32,688 nt of DNA from Candidatus Beckwithbacteria bacterium (GCA_012798485.1 JAAZND010000027.1:1-32688), one strand, 5' to 3'. Numbered from the stretch's first letter, positions 22,000 to 31,205 are shown. Notes: generated by a model not told the origin, from the letters alone. A program made the numbers and translations.

Positions 22000-23199
22000 A
22001 TGGATAAGCTTCAAATTCTTAAAAAGCTACAAATTCTAAGTTTTTATCTTGTGCTTATTTTGCTACCTACCCAACTAGGAAAACACTATTGGCTCTCTGA
22101 GTCTTTGGTTAGGGGATTTAGAGTTGATTATGTGACTATTTGTTTTTATCTGACTGATTTTTTAATCTTGATTTTTGTAAGCCTGGAATTTTTACTTAAT
22201 AAAAAGATTAAGAAGCAATTTTTTTACCTTCCTTTAATTATTTTAACCTGGAATTTTATACAGCTGTTTTGGACGCCGTTGAAGATTTTTCAAGTCTTCT
22301 TTAGTGTAAAAGTTTTTATATTTTTAATTTTTGCCTTAATTGTTGCCAGAAAAAAATTTAATTTTTCTGTTATCTCTAAGATTTTTAGCTTTCAACTTCT
22401 GTTTCTATTTTTATTAAGTTTAGCGCAGTTTTTACTAACTCATTCTGTGGATGGTATTTTTTATTTTCTGGGAGAAAGACGTTTTAATCTTTTAACACCC
22501 GGAATTGCCCAAGAAAATTTGGGTGGCAGACTTTGGCTTAGGCCTTATGCCACTTTTTCTCACCCTAATGTTTTGGCTGGATATGTAGTTTTAGTTTTAA
22601 CTTTTCTTCTGTTAAATTTAAAAAAGGTCAATTTAAAACTAGTTTTAATTTCCTTGTTAGCTGGAATATTAACGCTTATGTTAACCTTTTCAGTAGCTGG
22701 TATGGCGGTTTTTTTAATTGCCGGGATATTATTGCTATTACTAAAATTTAAAGAAGGCTTTCTTTTGCAAAATAGTAAAAAAATGCTCTTACTGAGTTTG
22801 GTTTTCAGTTTTTTGGCTCCAATCTTACTTTTGTTATTTTCAGACAACAATGAAGCAGTGTGGTTGAGAAATTTAATTTTTTTAAACAATTTACAAAACT
22901 TACCACAAAATTTTTTGCTTGGAGTTGGCTGGTTTGGTAATTTAGTTTTGAAAAATCCCAATCTTTCTGTTAAATCGGTCCAACCAATTCACAATTTTTT
23001 TTGGCAGCTGCTTTTTTCTGTAGCAATTTTGCCGTTAGCCTTACTTATGGTTAAATATGGTAGGAGGTTTATAAATAATTTAACTAAGCAGCAAGTGATT
23101 CTATTAATTTTAATTTGCTTACTTGGGGCTTTTGATCACTACTTATTAAGTTCTCAACAAGGTATACTCCTTATGCTAGTTTTACTCTGCTTAAAATAG
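22000..23199 (+). CDS. O-antigen ligase/polymerase-like membrane protein
   Basis: 399 residues with about eleven hydrophobic segments. The mid-protein motif FSHPNVLAGYV (around 186-196), before a run of helices, is the hallmark of the Wzy_C/O-antigen ligase family. A short C-terminal loop with VGWFGN follows. It probably joins or polymerises surface glycans delivered by the adjacent flippase. Proteins of this family also include O-glycosylating ligases acting on pilins, possible here given the pilin-like genes at the right end. Confidence 0.8.
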   Translation: MDKLQILKKLQILSFYLVLILLPTQLGKHYWLSESLVRGFRVDYVTICFYLTDFLILIFVSLEFLLNKKIKKQFFYLPLIILTWNFIQLFWTPLKIFQVFFSVKVFIFLIFALIVARKKFNFSVISKIFSFQLLFLFLLSLAQFLLTHSVDGIFYFLGERRFNLLTPGIAQENLGGRLWLRPYATFSHPNVLAGYVVLVLTFLLLNLKKVNLKLVLISLLAGILTLMLTFSVAGMAVFLIAGILLLLLKFKEGFLLQNSKKMLLLSLVFSFLAPILLLLFSDNNEAVWLRNLIFLNNLQNLPQNFLLGVGWFGNLVLKNPNLSVKSVQPIHNFFWQLLFSVAILPLALLMVKYGRRFINNLTKQQVILLILICLLGAFDHYLLSSQQGILLMLVLLCLK

Positions 23200-23220
23200 T
23201 TTTTCCTGTATAATCTGCTT

Positions 23221-23655
23221 ATGTCTATTTTCAAACAAATTATTATTAATACTGACGGTGGCGCCAGAGGAAATCCTGGACCAGCCGCTATTGGTATTGT
23301 TTTCACAAATGAAAATAATATTTTGCATGAATATGGAGAATATATTGGAGAAAGTACGAATAATATGGCAGAATATTTAGCTTTGAAAAAAGCTTTGGAA
23401 ATTTTTTTACAAAAAGAATTTAAGACAATTGAACTGGTATTTTTGTTGGATTCAGAACTCGTAGTCAGACAGCTGAACGGCCAGTACAAAGTTAAAAACG
23501 TGGAATTAAAAGTGATTTTTAACCAAATTGTAAATTTATTACAAAAAATTAAACAAGCTGGTGTGCAAACAATTGTCATTAAACACATTTTGAGAAATTT
23601 AAATAAAAGAGCTGATCAATTGGTTAATCAAGCTATTGATGATCAGTTAAATTAA
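23221..23655 (+). CDS. rnhA: Ribonuclease HI
   Basis: 144 residues with all four acidic catalytic residues: D12 (NTDGGARGNPG), E51 (NNMAEYLAL), D77 (LLDSELVVRQLNG) and D132 (KRADQLVNQA). It removes RNA from RNA-DNA hybrids. The form without the basic protrusion is usual in Gram-positives and CPR. A TATAAT at 23209-23214 lies only 6 bp before the ATG, so the transcript may be nearly leaderless. Confidence 0.95.
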   Translation: MSIFKQIIINTDGGARGNPGPAAIGIVFTNENNILHEYGEYIGESTNNMAEYLALKKALEIFLQKEFKTIELVFLLDSELVVRQLNGQYKVKNVELKVIFNQIVNLLQKIKQAGVQTIVIKHILRNLNKRADQLVNQAIDDQLN

Positions 23656-23729
23656 GATTTATCTCTTCATGTTTCTATTTGCCAGACAAAAGCACAAAAT
23701 TTTATTGGGTAGGCTTTATAATTTCTTTC

Positions 23730-23759
23730 TTGATATTTACTCTTCGAATACGCTATGAT
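23730..23759 (+). promoter_or_regulatory. Promoter upstream of the epimerase-like/DUF4012 gene
   Basis: TTGATA (23730-23735), 18-bp spacer, TATGAT (23754-23759): five of six matches in each hexamer. It leaves a leader of roughly 105 nt before the gene at 23871. The rest of the 215-bp gap shows nothing else recognisable. Confidence 0.6.
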
Positions 23760-23870
23760 GTTGGTAGATTCAAAATTAAAAATAGCGCTCGAATTATATC
23801 CGCATAATTTAAGCAATGATTTTATAGATTAAATTTAACAAAATACTTATTTTTTAATAAACGCTGCCCA

Positions 23871-26800
23871 ATGTCTCAATCTTTAGAAAAATACCAGAAC
23901 AAAGATAAAGATTTAATTACTATTTTAGTAGGTGGTGGAGCTGGTTTTGTCGGTTCTCATCTTTGCCAAATGCTTTTGGAGCAAAACTGTTATGTTTATT
24001 GTGTTGATAACTTTTTAAGTGCTAAAGAAAAAAATATTAAAACTTGTTTAGCTAACCCTCGTTTTAAACTGATTAAGCATGATCTTTCCGAAAAGAATAG
24101 TTTAAGGATTGACAGACCCTTGGATTACGTTTTTCATCTTGCTGGTATAGAGCCATATATCAATGGACTCAATTTAGACTTACCCACCTTGATGGTTAAT
24201 TCTTTTGGTACAAGAACTTTATTAAATCTGGCTCACAAACACCAAGCCAAATTTTTGTTGGGTTCTTCTGAAGATATTTTTCATGAATTTCATCCTGGAC
24301 CTAAATTTACTGATTATTTTCAAAATAGAATCAATGAGGGAGAAACAATTTTTGCTCAGGCTAAAAAATTTGCTGAAGAACTAGTGGTTGAGTTTGCCAA
24401 AGAAAAAAATCTGGATGCCAGAATTGTCAGAATGGGTTTTGTCTATGGGCCAAGACTAAATATTCAAAGCGGTAATCTGATGGTTAAAATGATGGCCCAA
24501 GCTGTATTTGAAAATAGAGTTTTTCTGCCTAATGATGGAATGTCGATTATTTATCCGACTTTTATCAGTGATGTGGTTTTTGGCATGATCAAAGCCATGT
24601 TTTCCCAAAGTAGTAAAGGTAGAATTTATGGCTTGATTAATCCGGAACCCAAGACTTTGTTGCAAATTGCTTATACTCTTAAGGATTTATTACAAGTAGA
24701 TTTAAAGTTTAATTTTTATCAAGATCCAGCCATTTCCAAGGATTTAAAACTTAAACAGGAGATTTTGCAAAGTCAAGAAGCCTTGGGCTGGTATGCTCGG
24801 GTAGATCTTGAAAAAGGATTACAAAAAACAATTGAGTGGTTAAAAACTCAGACAGATATTAAAAATTATTTAACCCAGCATCAAGATAAACGCCTAAGTT
24901 CAGTCAAAGTCGCACAAATAACAAGACCAATTGTGAGCATTGTTGAGGAAAAGAAAGAAAAACCACAAGTAATTTTAAATCAGAATAGAATTGTTAATAA
25001 AACCATTTTAGAGCCCCAAAGACTGGTAGAGCAGAGCAGTAATCTCAATCCACCCAATTTTTCTATAGCGACTCATTATCAGACAGAACCAGTCAAAGTT
25101 AATTTACCCAATCCTGTTAATAGTTTTAATAACTTAAAAAAAGAAATACTACCGTCTCATTTTTCTTCGCTTACTATTCAGCCAGCAGTCATTAATTTCC
25201 CTTTCTGGCATAAACTTAAAGAGTTATTTACACCCAAAATTAAATCCAATTTTAAAAACCAAGAACAGCCCAAAAACAAGGTTAAAATATTTAAGTTTTT
25301 TATAGCTTCCTGCTTATTTTTTCTGGTTTTAGTTTTATTTTTTTCTCCACTGCTTATTTTTAGATTATCAACGTCTTTTAGTTTATCCAGTTTAGCTGAA
25401 GCTGAAAAATACTACGAACAACATGAATTTGCAGTTATGCAAAAAAAGATTGAAAAAACAAGTCAAATATGGAAAAAAACTAATAATCTATACGCCTTAG
25501 CTTCGTGGCAAAATAATTTGTTGAATTTAAATTTTAGTGATGAAGTACTGTTTTACCAAAACCACATGGACGAAATAGCTTTGATTTTTACTAAACTGAA
25601 TGAAGTTAATAATAACTTGGAACAATTACATAATATTATTTTTGGCAAAGAATTGGGGGACAGTAAACAATTTTTAGAAAATATTAACCTAGAGCTGAAT
25701 ACTATTATGCAGACCAGCTCCATTCTTAAGGCCGAAAATGGTTCAAGAGTCGAAAACCTTAGTCTGTTTCAAAAAATTGAAGAGATGAGGAGCAAAACAG
25801 AACAGGGTTTGATTTTTGCTCAAATTGTTCCAGATATTTTTGCCTTTAATGATAAGAAAAAAATCATGTTTTTAATCCAAGATAGTCAGGAATTGAGACC
25901 AACTGGAGGATTTATTGATAGCGTGGGAATCGCAACAATTGAAAAAGGTAAAATTTTAGATTTTGAGGTGAAGAATGTCTATCAGCTTGATGCTTTACTA
26001 AAAGGGAAAGTTGAGCCTCCTGAGGAATTAGTAAAGTATTTAAAAGAGAAAAACTGGTATTTGCGTGATAGTAATTTTGATCCAGATTTTAGTCAATCAG
26101 CTTATCAAGCTTTATGGTTTTTGGATAAAGAAATGGGCATTACTGCCGACGGAGTAGTAGCAGTTAACCTGGATTTTTTCAAAAAAATATTGAGTCAAAC
26201 TGATGGTGTCTTTTTACCTGAGTTTAACGAAACCATTACGGCTGATAATTTTTTAAGTAGAGTCAATCAATATGCTGAATTAAATCTTTTTGATGGTCAA
26301 AATAACAACCAGAAAAGTTTTTTACAAACCTTTAGTGAGCATTTTTTTGAGAAGTTAAAAGTGTTTCCTACAAATCAGAGACAAAATTTAGTTTTACAAA
26401 CAGTGAAAGCTTTTGAAGAAAAAGATTTATTAATGCTGTTGCCGGATACCAATAGTGCAGCAGTTTTGGCAGCTCAAGGCTGGGATGGGACTTTACGTGA
26501 AACTCCAAATGAGCTTTTGGAGTTTGGCAAAGTGAATGTGGCTGATTATCTGATGATAGTTGATACTAATGTGGGGATTAATAAGGCAAATTATTTGGTT
26601 CAGAGAAACTTGAAACACAATATTATTATTGATGAAGGCGGTAATGTAAAAGTGGAAGCTGCTGTTAATCTGCAAAATCTAGCTTCCTCTCAAGTTTGGC
26701 CAAACGGAACTTATAAAAATTACTTACGTTTTTATTTGCCTAGTCAGGCTAAATTTAACACTTTGACTTTAGATGATAAGAAAATTTTTTCCTCCAAAAT

Positions 26801-27116
26801 AGAACTGGAGAAAATTGGCACTAAACAAGTGGTGGGAACTTTAGTAGAGATTAAACCTCAAGAAAATACTACTATAAAATTGACCTACATGCTTAGTGGT
26901 AAAATTTCCTTGAATAATCAATCTAATTACGTTTTTTATCTACAGAAACAGCCAGGGATAGGTGCCCCTAATGTGACAGTGAAAATCAATTATCCACAAG
27001 CTTTAAAAGTGGCTAAGCTTTCATCAGAAGCAACGATGCAAAATAATAGTTTGCAGTTTTTGGCTACTCTTAATAAAGATCGAGTCTTTGCAGTTTCCTT
27101 TTCTCCTAAAAACTGA
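23871..27116 (+). CDS. Epimerase-like SDR domain fused to membrane-anchored DUF4012
   Basis: 1081 residues. Residues ~16-330 form an extended SDR sugar-nucleotide epimerase/dehydratase domain with the NAD motif GGGAGFVGSH (21-30), an SS pair at LLGSSEDIF and VRMGFVYGPR. The catalytic YxxxK is FAQAK, so the key Tyr is Phe. A low-complexity linker (~340-470) precedes one membrane helix (~472-497). The rest is extracytoplasmic, with a DUF4012 core (~660-900) showing IQDSQELRPTGGFIDSVG. DUF4012 occurs with surface polysaccharide genes; its function is not established. The fusion puts a probably inactive or altered sugar-nucleotide domain in the cytoplasm and DUF4012 outside. The flippase and ligase upstream support a surface-glycan role. 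Confidence 0.85.
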   Translation: MSQSLEKYQNKDKDLITILVGGGAGFVGSHLCQMLLEQNCYVYCVDNFLSAKEKNIKTCLANPRFKLIKHDLSEKNSLRIDRPLDYVFHLAGIEPYINGLNLDLPTLMVNSFGTRTLLNLAHKHQAKFLLGSSEDIFHEFHPGPKFTDYFQNRINEGETIFAQAKKFAEELVVEFAKEKNLDARIVRMGFVYGPRLNIQSGNLMVKMMAQAVFENRVFLPNDGMSIIYPTFISDVVFGMIKAMFSQSSKGRIYGLINPEPKTLLQIAYTLKDLLQVDLKFNFYQDPAISKDLKLKQEILQSQEALGWYARVDLEKGLQKTIEWLKTQTDIKNYLTQHQDKRLSSVKVAQITRPIVSIVEEKKEKPQVILNQNRIVNKTILEPQRLVEQSSNLNPPNFSIATHYQTEPVKVNLPNPVNSFNNLKKEILPSHFSSLTIQPAVINFPFWHKLKELFTPKIKSNFKNQEQPKNKVKIFKFFIASCLFFLVLVLFFSPLLIFRLSTSFSLSSLAEAEKYYEQHEFAVMQKKIEKTSQIWKKTNNLYALASWQNNLLNLNFSDEVLFYQNHMDEIALIFTKLNEVNNNLEQLHNIIFGKELGDSKQFLENINLELNTIMQTSSILKAENGSRVENLSLFQKIEEMRSKTEQGLIFAQIVPDIFAFNDKKKIMFLIQDSQELRPTGGFIDSVGIATIEKGKILDFEVKNVYQLDALLKGKVEPPEELVKYLKEKNWYLRDSNFDPDFSQSAYQALWFLDKEMGITADGVVAVNLDFFKKILSQTDGVFLPEFNETITADNFLSRVNQYAELNLFDGQNNNQKSFLQTFSEHFFEKLKVFPTNQRQNLVLQTVKAFEEKDLLMLLPDTNSAAVLAAQGWDGTLRETPNELLEFGKVNVADYLMIVDTNVGINKANYLVQRNLKHNIIIDEGGNVKVEAAVNLQNLASSQVWPNGTYKNYLRFYLPSQAKFNTLTLDDKKIFSSKIELEKIGTKQVVGTLVEIKPQENTTIKLTYMLSGKISLNNQSNYVFYLQKQPGIGAPNVTVKINYPQALKVAKLSSEATMQNNSLQFLATLNKDRVFAVSFSPKN

Positions 27117-27160
27117 TAAAATACGCTTATCATTATTCAAATTTAAATATTTAAACGGAC

Positions 27161-27190
27161 TTAATCTTTAAGATTATATTTAAAGATTAA
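27161..27190 (+). promoter_or_regulatory. AT-rich leader hairpin upstream of rplY
   Basis: TTAATCTTTAA (27161-27171) and TTAAAGATTAA (27180-27190) are perfect 11-bp inverted repeats around an 8-nt loop, ending 2 bp before the SD-like AGGA (27193-27196) of the L25 gene. It could be an autoregulatory RNA site or a protein-binding palindrome. Function inferred only from position. Confidence 0.45.
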
Positions 27191-27198
27191 ACTAGGAA

Positions 27199-27876
27199 AT
27201 GGCAAATAAAATTATTCTAAAAGCTTATAAAAGAGAATTAGTTGGTAAAAAAGTGAAAAAATTGAGAAAAGAAGGCAAAATTCCTGCCAATATTTATGGG
27301 AAAAACATTGCTTCTCAAGCAATTATGGTTGATCTTCTAGATTTTAAAACTGTTTATAAAAGCGCAGGTGAAACTTCCATTATTAGCCTGCAGCTTGAAA
27401 ATGAAGAAAAAGATAGACCAGTGTTGATCGCTGATCTTCAAGCTCATCCAATTGATAAAAAAGTTTTACATATTGATTTTCGCCAAGTAGATTTGAAAGA
27501 AAAAATTACTGCCAATATTCCACTTGAATTTGTAGGGAAAGCTCCAGCCGAAACGCTGGGGGCTTCTATTGTACCTATCAGACAAGAAGTTGAAGTCGAA
27601 GCCTTACCAACCGATTTGCCAGAGAAATTTGAAGTGGATTTAAGCAAGTTGACAGAAATTGGTCATACCCTAACTGTTAAAGATTTGGTAGTAGATACTG
27701 CTAAAGTCAAAATTTTAACAGAAGAAGGGGAAGTTTTAGTTAAAGCTGAGGAACAAAAAGAAGAAGTGGTGGAGGAAGCTCCAGCAGAGGCTACTACCGA
27801 AGAAGGCGCTGAAAAAGTCGGTGAAGAGGTAAAGAAGGAAGGAACTAAAGAAGAAGCCAAACAAGAAACTAAATAA
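27199..27876 (+). CDS. rplY: 50S ribosomal protein L25 (long, CTC/TL5 form)
   Basis: 225 residues. N-terminal 5S-rRNA-binding L25 domain (about 5-90) with GKKVKKLRKEGKIPANIYG and HIDFRQVD, then the TL5-type beta domain (about 95-185; IPLEFVGKAPAETLGA, LPEKFEVDLSKLTEIG). The last ~40 residues are a Glu/Lys-rich acidic tail, common in the long form. It binds 5S rRNA in the large subunit. Monocistronic: a leader hairpin before and a strong terminator after. Confidence 0.95.
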   Translation: MANKIILKAYKRELVGKKVKKLRKEGKIPANIYGKNIASQAIMVDLLDFKTVYKSAGETSIISLQLENEEKDRPVLIADLQAHPIDKKVLHIDFRQVDLKEKITANIPLEFVGKAPAETLGASIVPIRQEVEVEALPTDLPEKFEVDLSKLTEIGHTLTVKDLVVDTAKVKILTEEGEVLVKAEEQKEEVVEEAPAEATTEEGAEKVGEEVKKEGTKEEAKQETK

Positions 27877-27898
27877 TAAAAATTGCTTTGAATTTTTT

Positions 27899-27925
27899 AA
27901 AACCCCGCTTTAGCGGGGTTTTTTA
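27899..27925 (+). terminator. Intrinsic terminator after rplY (possibly bidirectional)
   Basis: A GC-rich hairpin AACCCCGC-TTTA-GCGGGGTT with an A-rich 5' flank and a T6 tract on the 3' side. The A-rich 5' flank gives T residues on the other strand, so it can also serve the convergent minus-strand gene, whose stop codon overlaps its end at 27923. Confidence 0.9.
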
Positions 27926-28744
27926 TTGGCAAATGTGTAAATACTGATCTTCGATTTGAGGGTTAAGCCATTTGACTAAAGTGATTGTTTGTTGACAATT
28001 GCTTGTCTGCTTTAGCTCTGACTCAAGCTTAGCTTTTTGTAAAAGCAAGGTCAGAGAATATGGGTATTTTCCTAATTTTTGATCAATTTCTGCCAAAAGT
28101 TTTTTTTGTCTGGGGATAAACTCGACCAAATTGATTGTTTGTTGCATTTTTTTTTCAAAAAAAATATTCAGATAAAATTTTTTTAAAAACTGATTTTGTT
28201 GTTTGCCAATCTTGAGGAATTGTTGTGCTAGTTCTGCTTGTCCAAAATTCAAACTTTGAGAAGCAAAATCAAAAGAGCTGGAAGGCAAGGAAGGAAAAAA
28301 GTTTAAGTTTTGAATTTCCTGCTTAAAAGGTTGCTGGGCAAGTCGATTATTTAAAACAAAAAGATTAAGAAAGTAAGAAGACAAAAAGAAAGTAATTAAA
28401 AAATAAAAACGATAATGCCAAGTAAAATGCAGGATTTTCCTGCCCATCTTTTTGAATAAATATTTGAGAGTTTTGTAAATTTTTAAACAAAACAGATTTG
28501 CCTTTTTCAATAATTTAACAAAAAGAACTTGCAGATATTGATAAATTTTAAAATTTTTGTGAATCTGTTCTTTAAAGGACTCGGATTTTTCTAGTAAGAT
28601 TTTTTTACTATAAAGAAGTAAATTTTTAATTTTTTTTAAAAACAATTTAATGTTTTGTTGATAATATAAGATTTTTTCTTTTTGAACTTCTGTTTTTTGC
28701 TGCTGTTTTTTAATTTCGGCAATAATTTCTCTTCGATTTTTCAT
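27923..28744 (-). CDS. Uncharacterised single-span membrane protein
   Basis: 273 residues, no family recognised. The first ~105 residues are very lysine-rich and helical, probably cytoplasmic coiled coil. One membrane helix follows (about 111-131, YRFYFLITFFLSSYFLNLFV). The C-terminal ~140 residues would be outside and look helical with TPR-like spacing (AELAQQFLKIGKQQNQFLKK; later LLLQKAKLESELKQ), with two cysteines near the end. It starts 15 bp after uppS on the same strand, so likely cotranscribed with it. Its composition is extremely rich in Lys, Phe and Leu. Confidence 0.7.
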   Translation of the reverse strand: MKNRREIIAEIKKQQQKTEVQKEKILYYQQNIKLFLKKIKNLLLYSKKILLEKSESFKEQIHKNFKIYQYLQVLFVKLLKKANLFCLKIYKTLKYLFKKMGRKILHFTWHYRFYFLITFFLSSYFLNLFVLNNRLAQQPFKQEIQNLNFFPSLPSSSFDFASQSLNFGQAELAQQFLKIGKQQNQFLKKFYLNIFFEKKMQQTINLVEFIPRQKKLLAEIDQKLGKYPYSLTLLLQKAKLESELKQTSNCQQTITLVKWLNPQIEDQYLHICQ

Positions 28745-28759
28745 GTTAATAAGGGTTTT

Positions 28760-29458
28760 TTAAGCTCCCCTTCGGCGTTCTCTTTGACTATAATCTGCTA
28801 AAATTTGATCAAGTTCTTGAGTAGTTAAATCCGGCATAAGAGTTTGGGTAAAACTAAGCTCACTATATTGATTTTGCCATGATAAAAATCCAGAAAGTCT
28901 TTGTTCTCCGCCAGTGCGAATAATTAAATCAGGATCGGGCACAGAAGCAGTATCTAAAAATTGGACAAAATCTTCTTCAGTTAAGTTTTCAATATTACTT
29001 TGATCATATTTACCAGACTTGATCATTTTTTTGATTGCTCTTACGATTTCATCTCTACCGCCATAATTAAGCGCAATTGTCACTGTTAGTTTAGTATTTT
29101 GCGCTGATGCTTGAGCTTTCTCATTAATAGCTTTGACAAGATCTGTTGGGATTTTGGACAAATCACCGATAGTTTGTAATTTAATTCCTGCCTGATTGTA
29201 TTTGTCAGCATTTCTTTGAGTTAGTTCTTTTAAAATTGTAAAAATAGCGTTAGCAAAATCCTGACCTCTTTTCCAGTTTTCAGTTGAAAAAGCCCAGAAA
29301 GTGAGATAAGGAATGCCTAAGTTAAGGCAGTGAAAAATAAGCTCATCAATTTTTTGATTAGCCACAAATTTGTGACCAGCAATAACGGGTAGTCCTTGTT
29401 TTTGTGCCCAACGGCGATTACCATCGACAATAAAAGCAATATGTTTGGGATAGTTCAA
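28760..29458 (-). CDS. uppS: Undecaprenyl diphosphate synthase (cis-prenyltransferase)
   Basis: 232 residues. Catalytic D12 lies in FIVDGNRRWAQKQGLP, followed by AGH, FSTENWKR and RTGGEQRLSGFLSWQ with the YSELSF end, the complete UppS signature set. It condenses isopentenyl diphosphate onto farnesyl diphosphate to make the C55 lipid carrier for peptidoglycan and surface glycans, which fits the flippase and ligase genes nearby. The VDGNRR variant of the usual MDGNGRW is minor. Confidence 0.95.
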   Translation of the reverse strand: MNYPKHIAFIVDGNRRWAQKQGLPVIAGHKFVANQKIDELIFHCLNLGIPYLTFWAFSTENWKRGQDFANAIFTILKELTQRNADKYNQAGIKLQTIGDLSKIPTDLVKAINEKAQASAQNTKLTVTIALNYGGRDEIVRAIKKMIKSGKYDQSNIENLTEEDFVQFLDTASVPDPDLIIRTGGEQRLSGFLSWQNQYSELSFTQTLMPDLTTQELDQILADYSQRERRRGA

Positions 29459-29509
29459 AGTAAATGGCTAAATTGTCAAATTGTTAATTTATTTAACTTA
29501 TTTTACAAT

Positions 29510-30256
29510 TTAAAAACCTAGATTTAAGCCACCAATATATTGAATAATCTGCATGAGCCAGAAAGAGACAAAGATAATGATGAAACCAATTATAGCAGAG
29601 GTAAGAGTTTTTTGTCCCTTTTCTATTTTTTCTTGATTACCAGCAGAGGTAAGAAGATTAAAACCAGAGAAAAGGATAAGTAAAAACAAAACTACTCCAG
29701 CAATAGCTAAGAAGTATTTAAAGACAATAGAAATCACATTTCCTAGATTTCCATATTTTGTGCTAATTGAATCTGAAAGCTCAGAAATTTTAAAACTAGA
29801 AGAGGAACCTTTATTGTCATATTGAGGAGCTGGCTCAATATCTGAAGTTTTTGTTATAGGTCCAGCAGCAAATCCATCCTTTATTTTTGTATCATCTTGT
29901 TTTGTATTGATGTTTTTAGGATAAAAGTAGACTTGATATGTATTGTCTTTGTAGTAACAAGTAGCTTTACTATAATCATTATTAGAAAAGCCTGTTTCTG
30001 CCGTAACCCAATCTTTAAAATTGGGTGATTCTCTACATTCTTTTTCTGTTTTACTTAAACTAGCATCTTCTAAAATTGGCAAATTACACGATCCTTCTAG
30101 ACATTTTAAACCATTATTACAAGTTCCAGAAGAAAAAGTTCCAATAGAATAGCAACATGGTTGGCTTTCCCCACCACAATCTGCAGCATAGAGCACTTTA
30201 TCAAAAATGATAAATAAACAAATGAGGATAATTGGTAAAAAAATGAATTTGTTCAT
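29510..30256 (-). CDS. T4SS pilin-like (TrbC/VirB2-type) cysteine-rich protein 1
   Basis: 248 residues from ATG 30256; the longer reading from 30295 runs into the preceding gene and lacks a signal-like start, so it was rejected. Signal peptide (about 1-24), a cysteine-rich extracellular segment (CGGESQPCCYSIG, TCNNGLKC) suggesting disulfides, then two C-terminal membrane helices (about 190-212 and 225-245) of the VirB2/TrbC pilin type with LLTSAGNQEKIEKGQK between them. The last ~50 residues equal those of the gene at 31282. Probable subunit of a CPR surface pilus or T4SS-like apparatus driven by the VirB4 ATPase in this window. Confidence 0.75.
   Translation of the reverse strand: MNKFIFLPIILICLFIIFDKVLYAADCGGESQPCCYSIGTFSSGTCNNGLKCLEGSCNLPILEDASLSKTEKECRESPNFKDWVTAETGFSNNDYSKATCYYKDNTYQVYFYPKNINTKQDDTKIKDGFAAGPITKTSDIEPAPQYDNKGSSSSFKISELSDSISTKYGNLGNVISIVFKYFLAIAGVVLFLLILFSGFNLLTSAGNQEKIEKGQKTLTSAIIGFIIIFVSFWLMQIIQYIGGLNLGF
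29529..29668. repeat. 140-bp perfect direct repeat, copy 1
   Basis: Identical base for base to 31301-31440 (offset 1772). It covers the second pilin helix and the GNQEKIEKGQK loop. The surrounding coding sequence has diverged strongly. Confidence 0.95.
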
Positions 30257-30260
30257 AAGC

Positions 30261-31205
30261 TTAGAATCCAGGTATTTGTAATATTTGTACACCAATTAAT
30301 TTAAGCAAAAAGATAGCAAAAATAATAAAGAGCAAACCACTAACAGCAGAGAAAATGGTATCCTTGGCTTTATTAATATTTTCTGGATTACCAGTGGAGG
30401 TGATCAAAGAAATACCACCCATAACAATAAGAAGAAAAGCTATGCCTCCACCAATACCAACAGCAAAAGTCAAAAGCCAGTTAATAAATCCTCTTGGTTC
30501 ATAAGGCAGACAACCTAGAGCAGTTTTAATACCTGCGCCATATGAATTAGAACAGTTTTGAACATAAATCTTCATCGGGTCTATGGCTTGTCTACAGTCA
30601 CAGGTTGGTTTTCCATCAGAATCAATATTTGTGACAGCTTCCAATACATTAGGACATCGATTATTTTTATCACAAGATTGAATAATATCTTTAGATAAAC
30701 ATTTTTCAGTTGTTGGATCATAAATCATTCCTTTGGCTTCACATTGTTCTTTTTTTGAATTTTTAATACATTTACCGTATCCTCCAGAAGAATTCCCCCC
30801 ACTAGAAGTATTACATACTAAATCTGAGCTTTTGCAAAAAGGAGCTGCTGGACAACAATCACTTCCTTCCTTGATTCCACAATTATTAGTTGATGAGTTT
30901 TTAGGTTTACATATGTTTCCTTCACAATATTCAGTCGAATTGTCACATTGATCTTCAAATATTGATAAATTTTCAAGCTGACAATCTGCATACATACCAA
31001 GATCTATATATTTACTGATTTGGCAACCATTTCCATTGTCTGTGGGGACTAAAGGAATTTGACATATCGATGGGTTAGTATTCTCTGGTTTGGATGATGC
31101 TTGAAAGTATGATGGGCAGCAATCTTTTGCTAAAATACCCTGCTTAAAAAAAAATATAAAGGTAAAGATAAATAAAAAAACAAAAAATATTTTTATACTT
31201 TTCAT
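30261..31205 (-). CDS. T4SS pilin-like cysteine-rich protein 2
   Basis: 314 residues from ATG 31205, where a clear signal peptide begins (IKIFFVFLFIFTFIFFFKQG). The reading from 31361 overlaps the neighbouring gene and was rejected. About 20 cysteines lie in the extracellular part (residues ~28-225), in CC and CxxxxxC patterns. Two C-terminal membrane helices (about 235-260, 280-310) surround LITSTGNPENINKAKD, homologous to but diverged from the two flanking paralogues. Its stop is 4 bp from the start of the 248-residue paralogue, so they are probably cotranscribed. Confidence 0.75.
   Translation of the reverse strand: MKSIKIFFVFLFIFTFIFFFKQGILAKDCCPSYFQASSKPENTNPSICQIPLVPTDNGNGCQISKYIDLGMYADCQLENLSIFEDQCDNSTEYCEGNICKPKNSSTNNCGIKEGSDCCPAAPFCKSSDLVCNTSSGGNSSGGYGKCIKNSKKEQCEAKGMIYDPTTEKCLSKDIIQSCDKNNRCPNVLEAVTNIDSDGKPTCDCRQAIDPMKIYVQNCSNSYGAGIKTALGCLPYEPRGFINWLLTFAVGIGGGIAFLLIVMGGISLITSTGNPENINKAKDTIFSAVSGLLFIIFAIFLLKLIGVQILQIPGF

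Noticed and set aside
23758-23832. 24-codon open frame upstream of the epimerase-like gene
   Set aside because: Its ATG overlaps the -10 hexamer, there is no ribosome-binding site and no recognisable protein.
30733-30951. Plus-strand open frame inside the pilin-like gene
   Set aside because: A shadow frame opposite a cysteine-rich secreted protein with signal peptide; no start signals.
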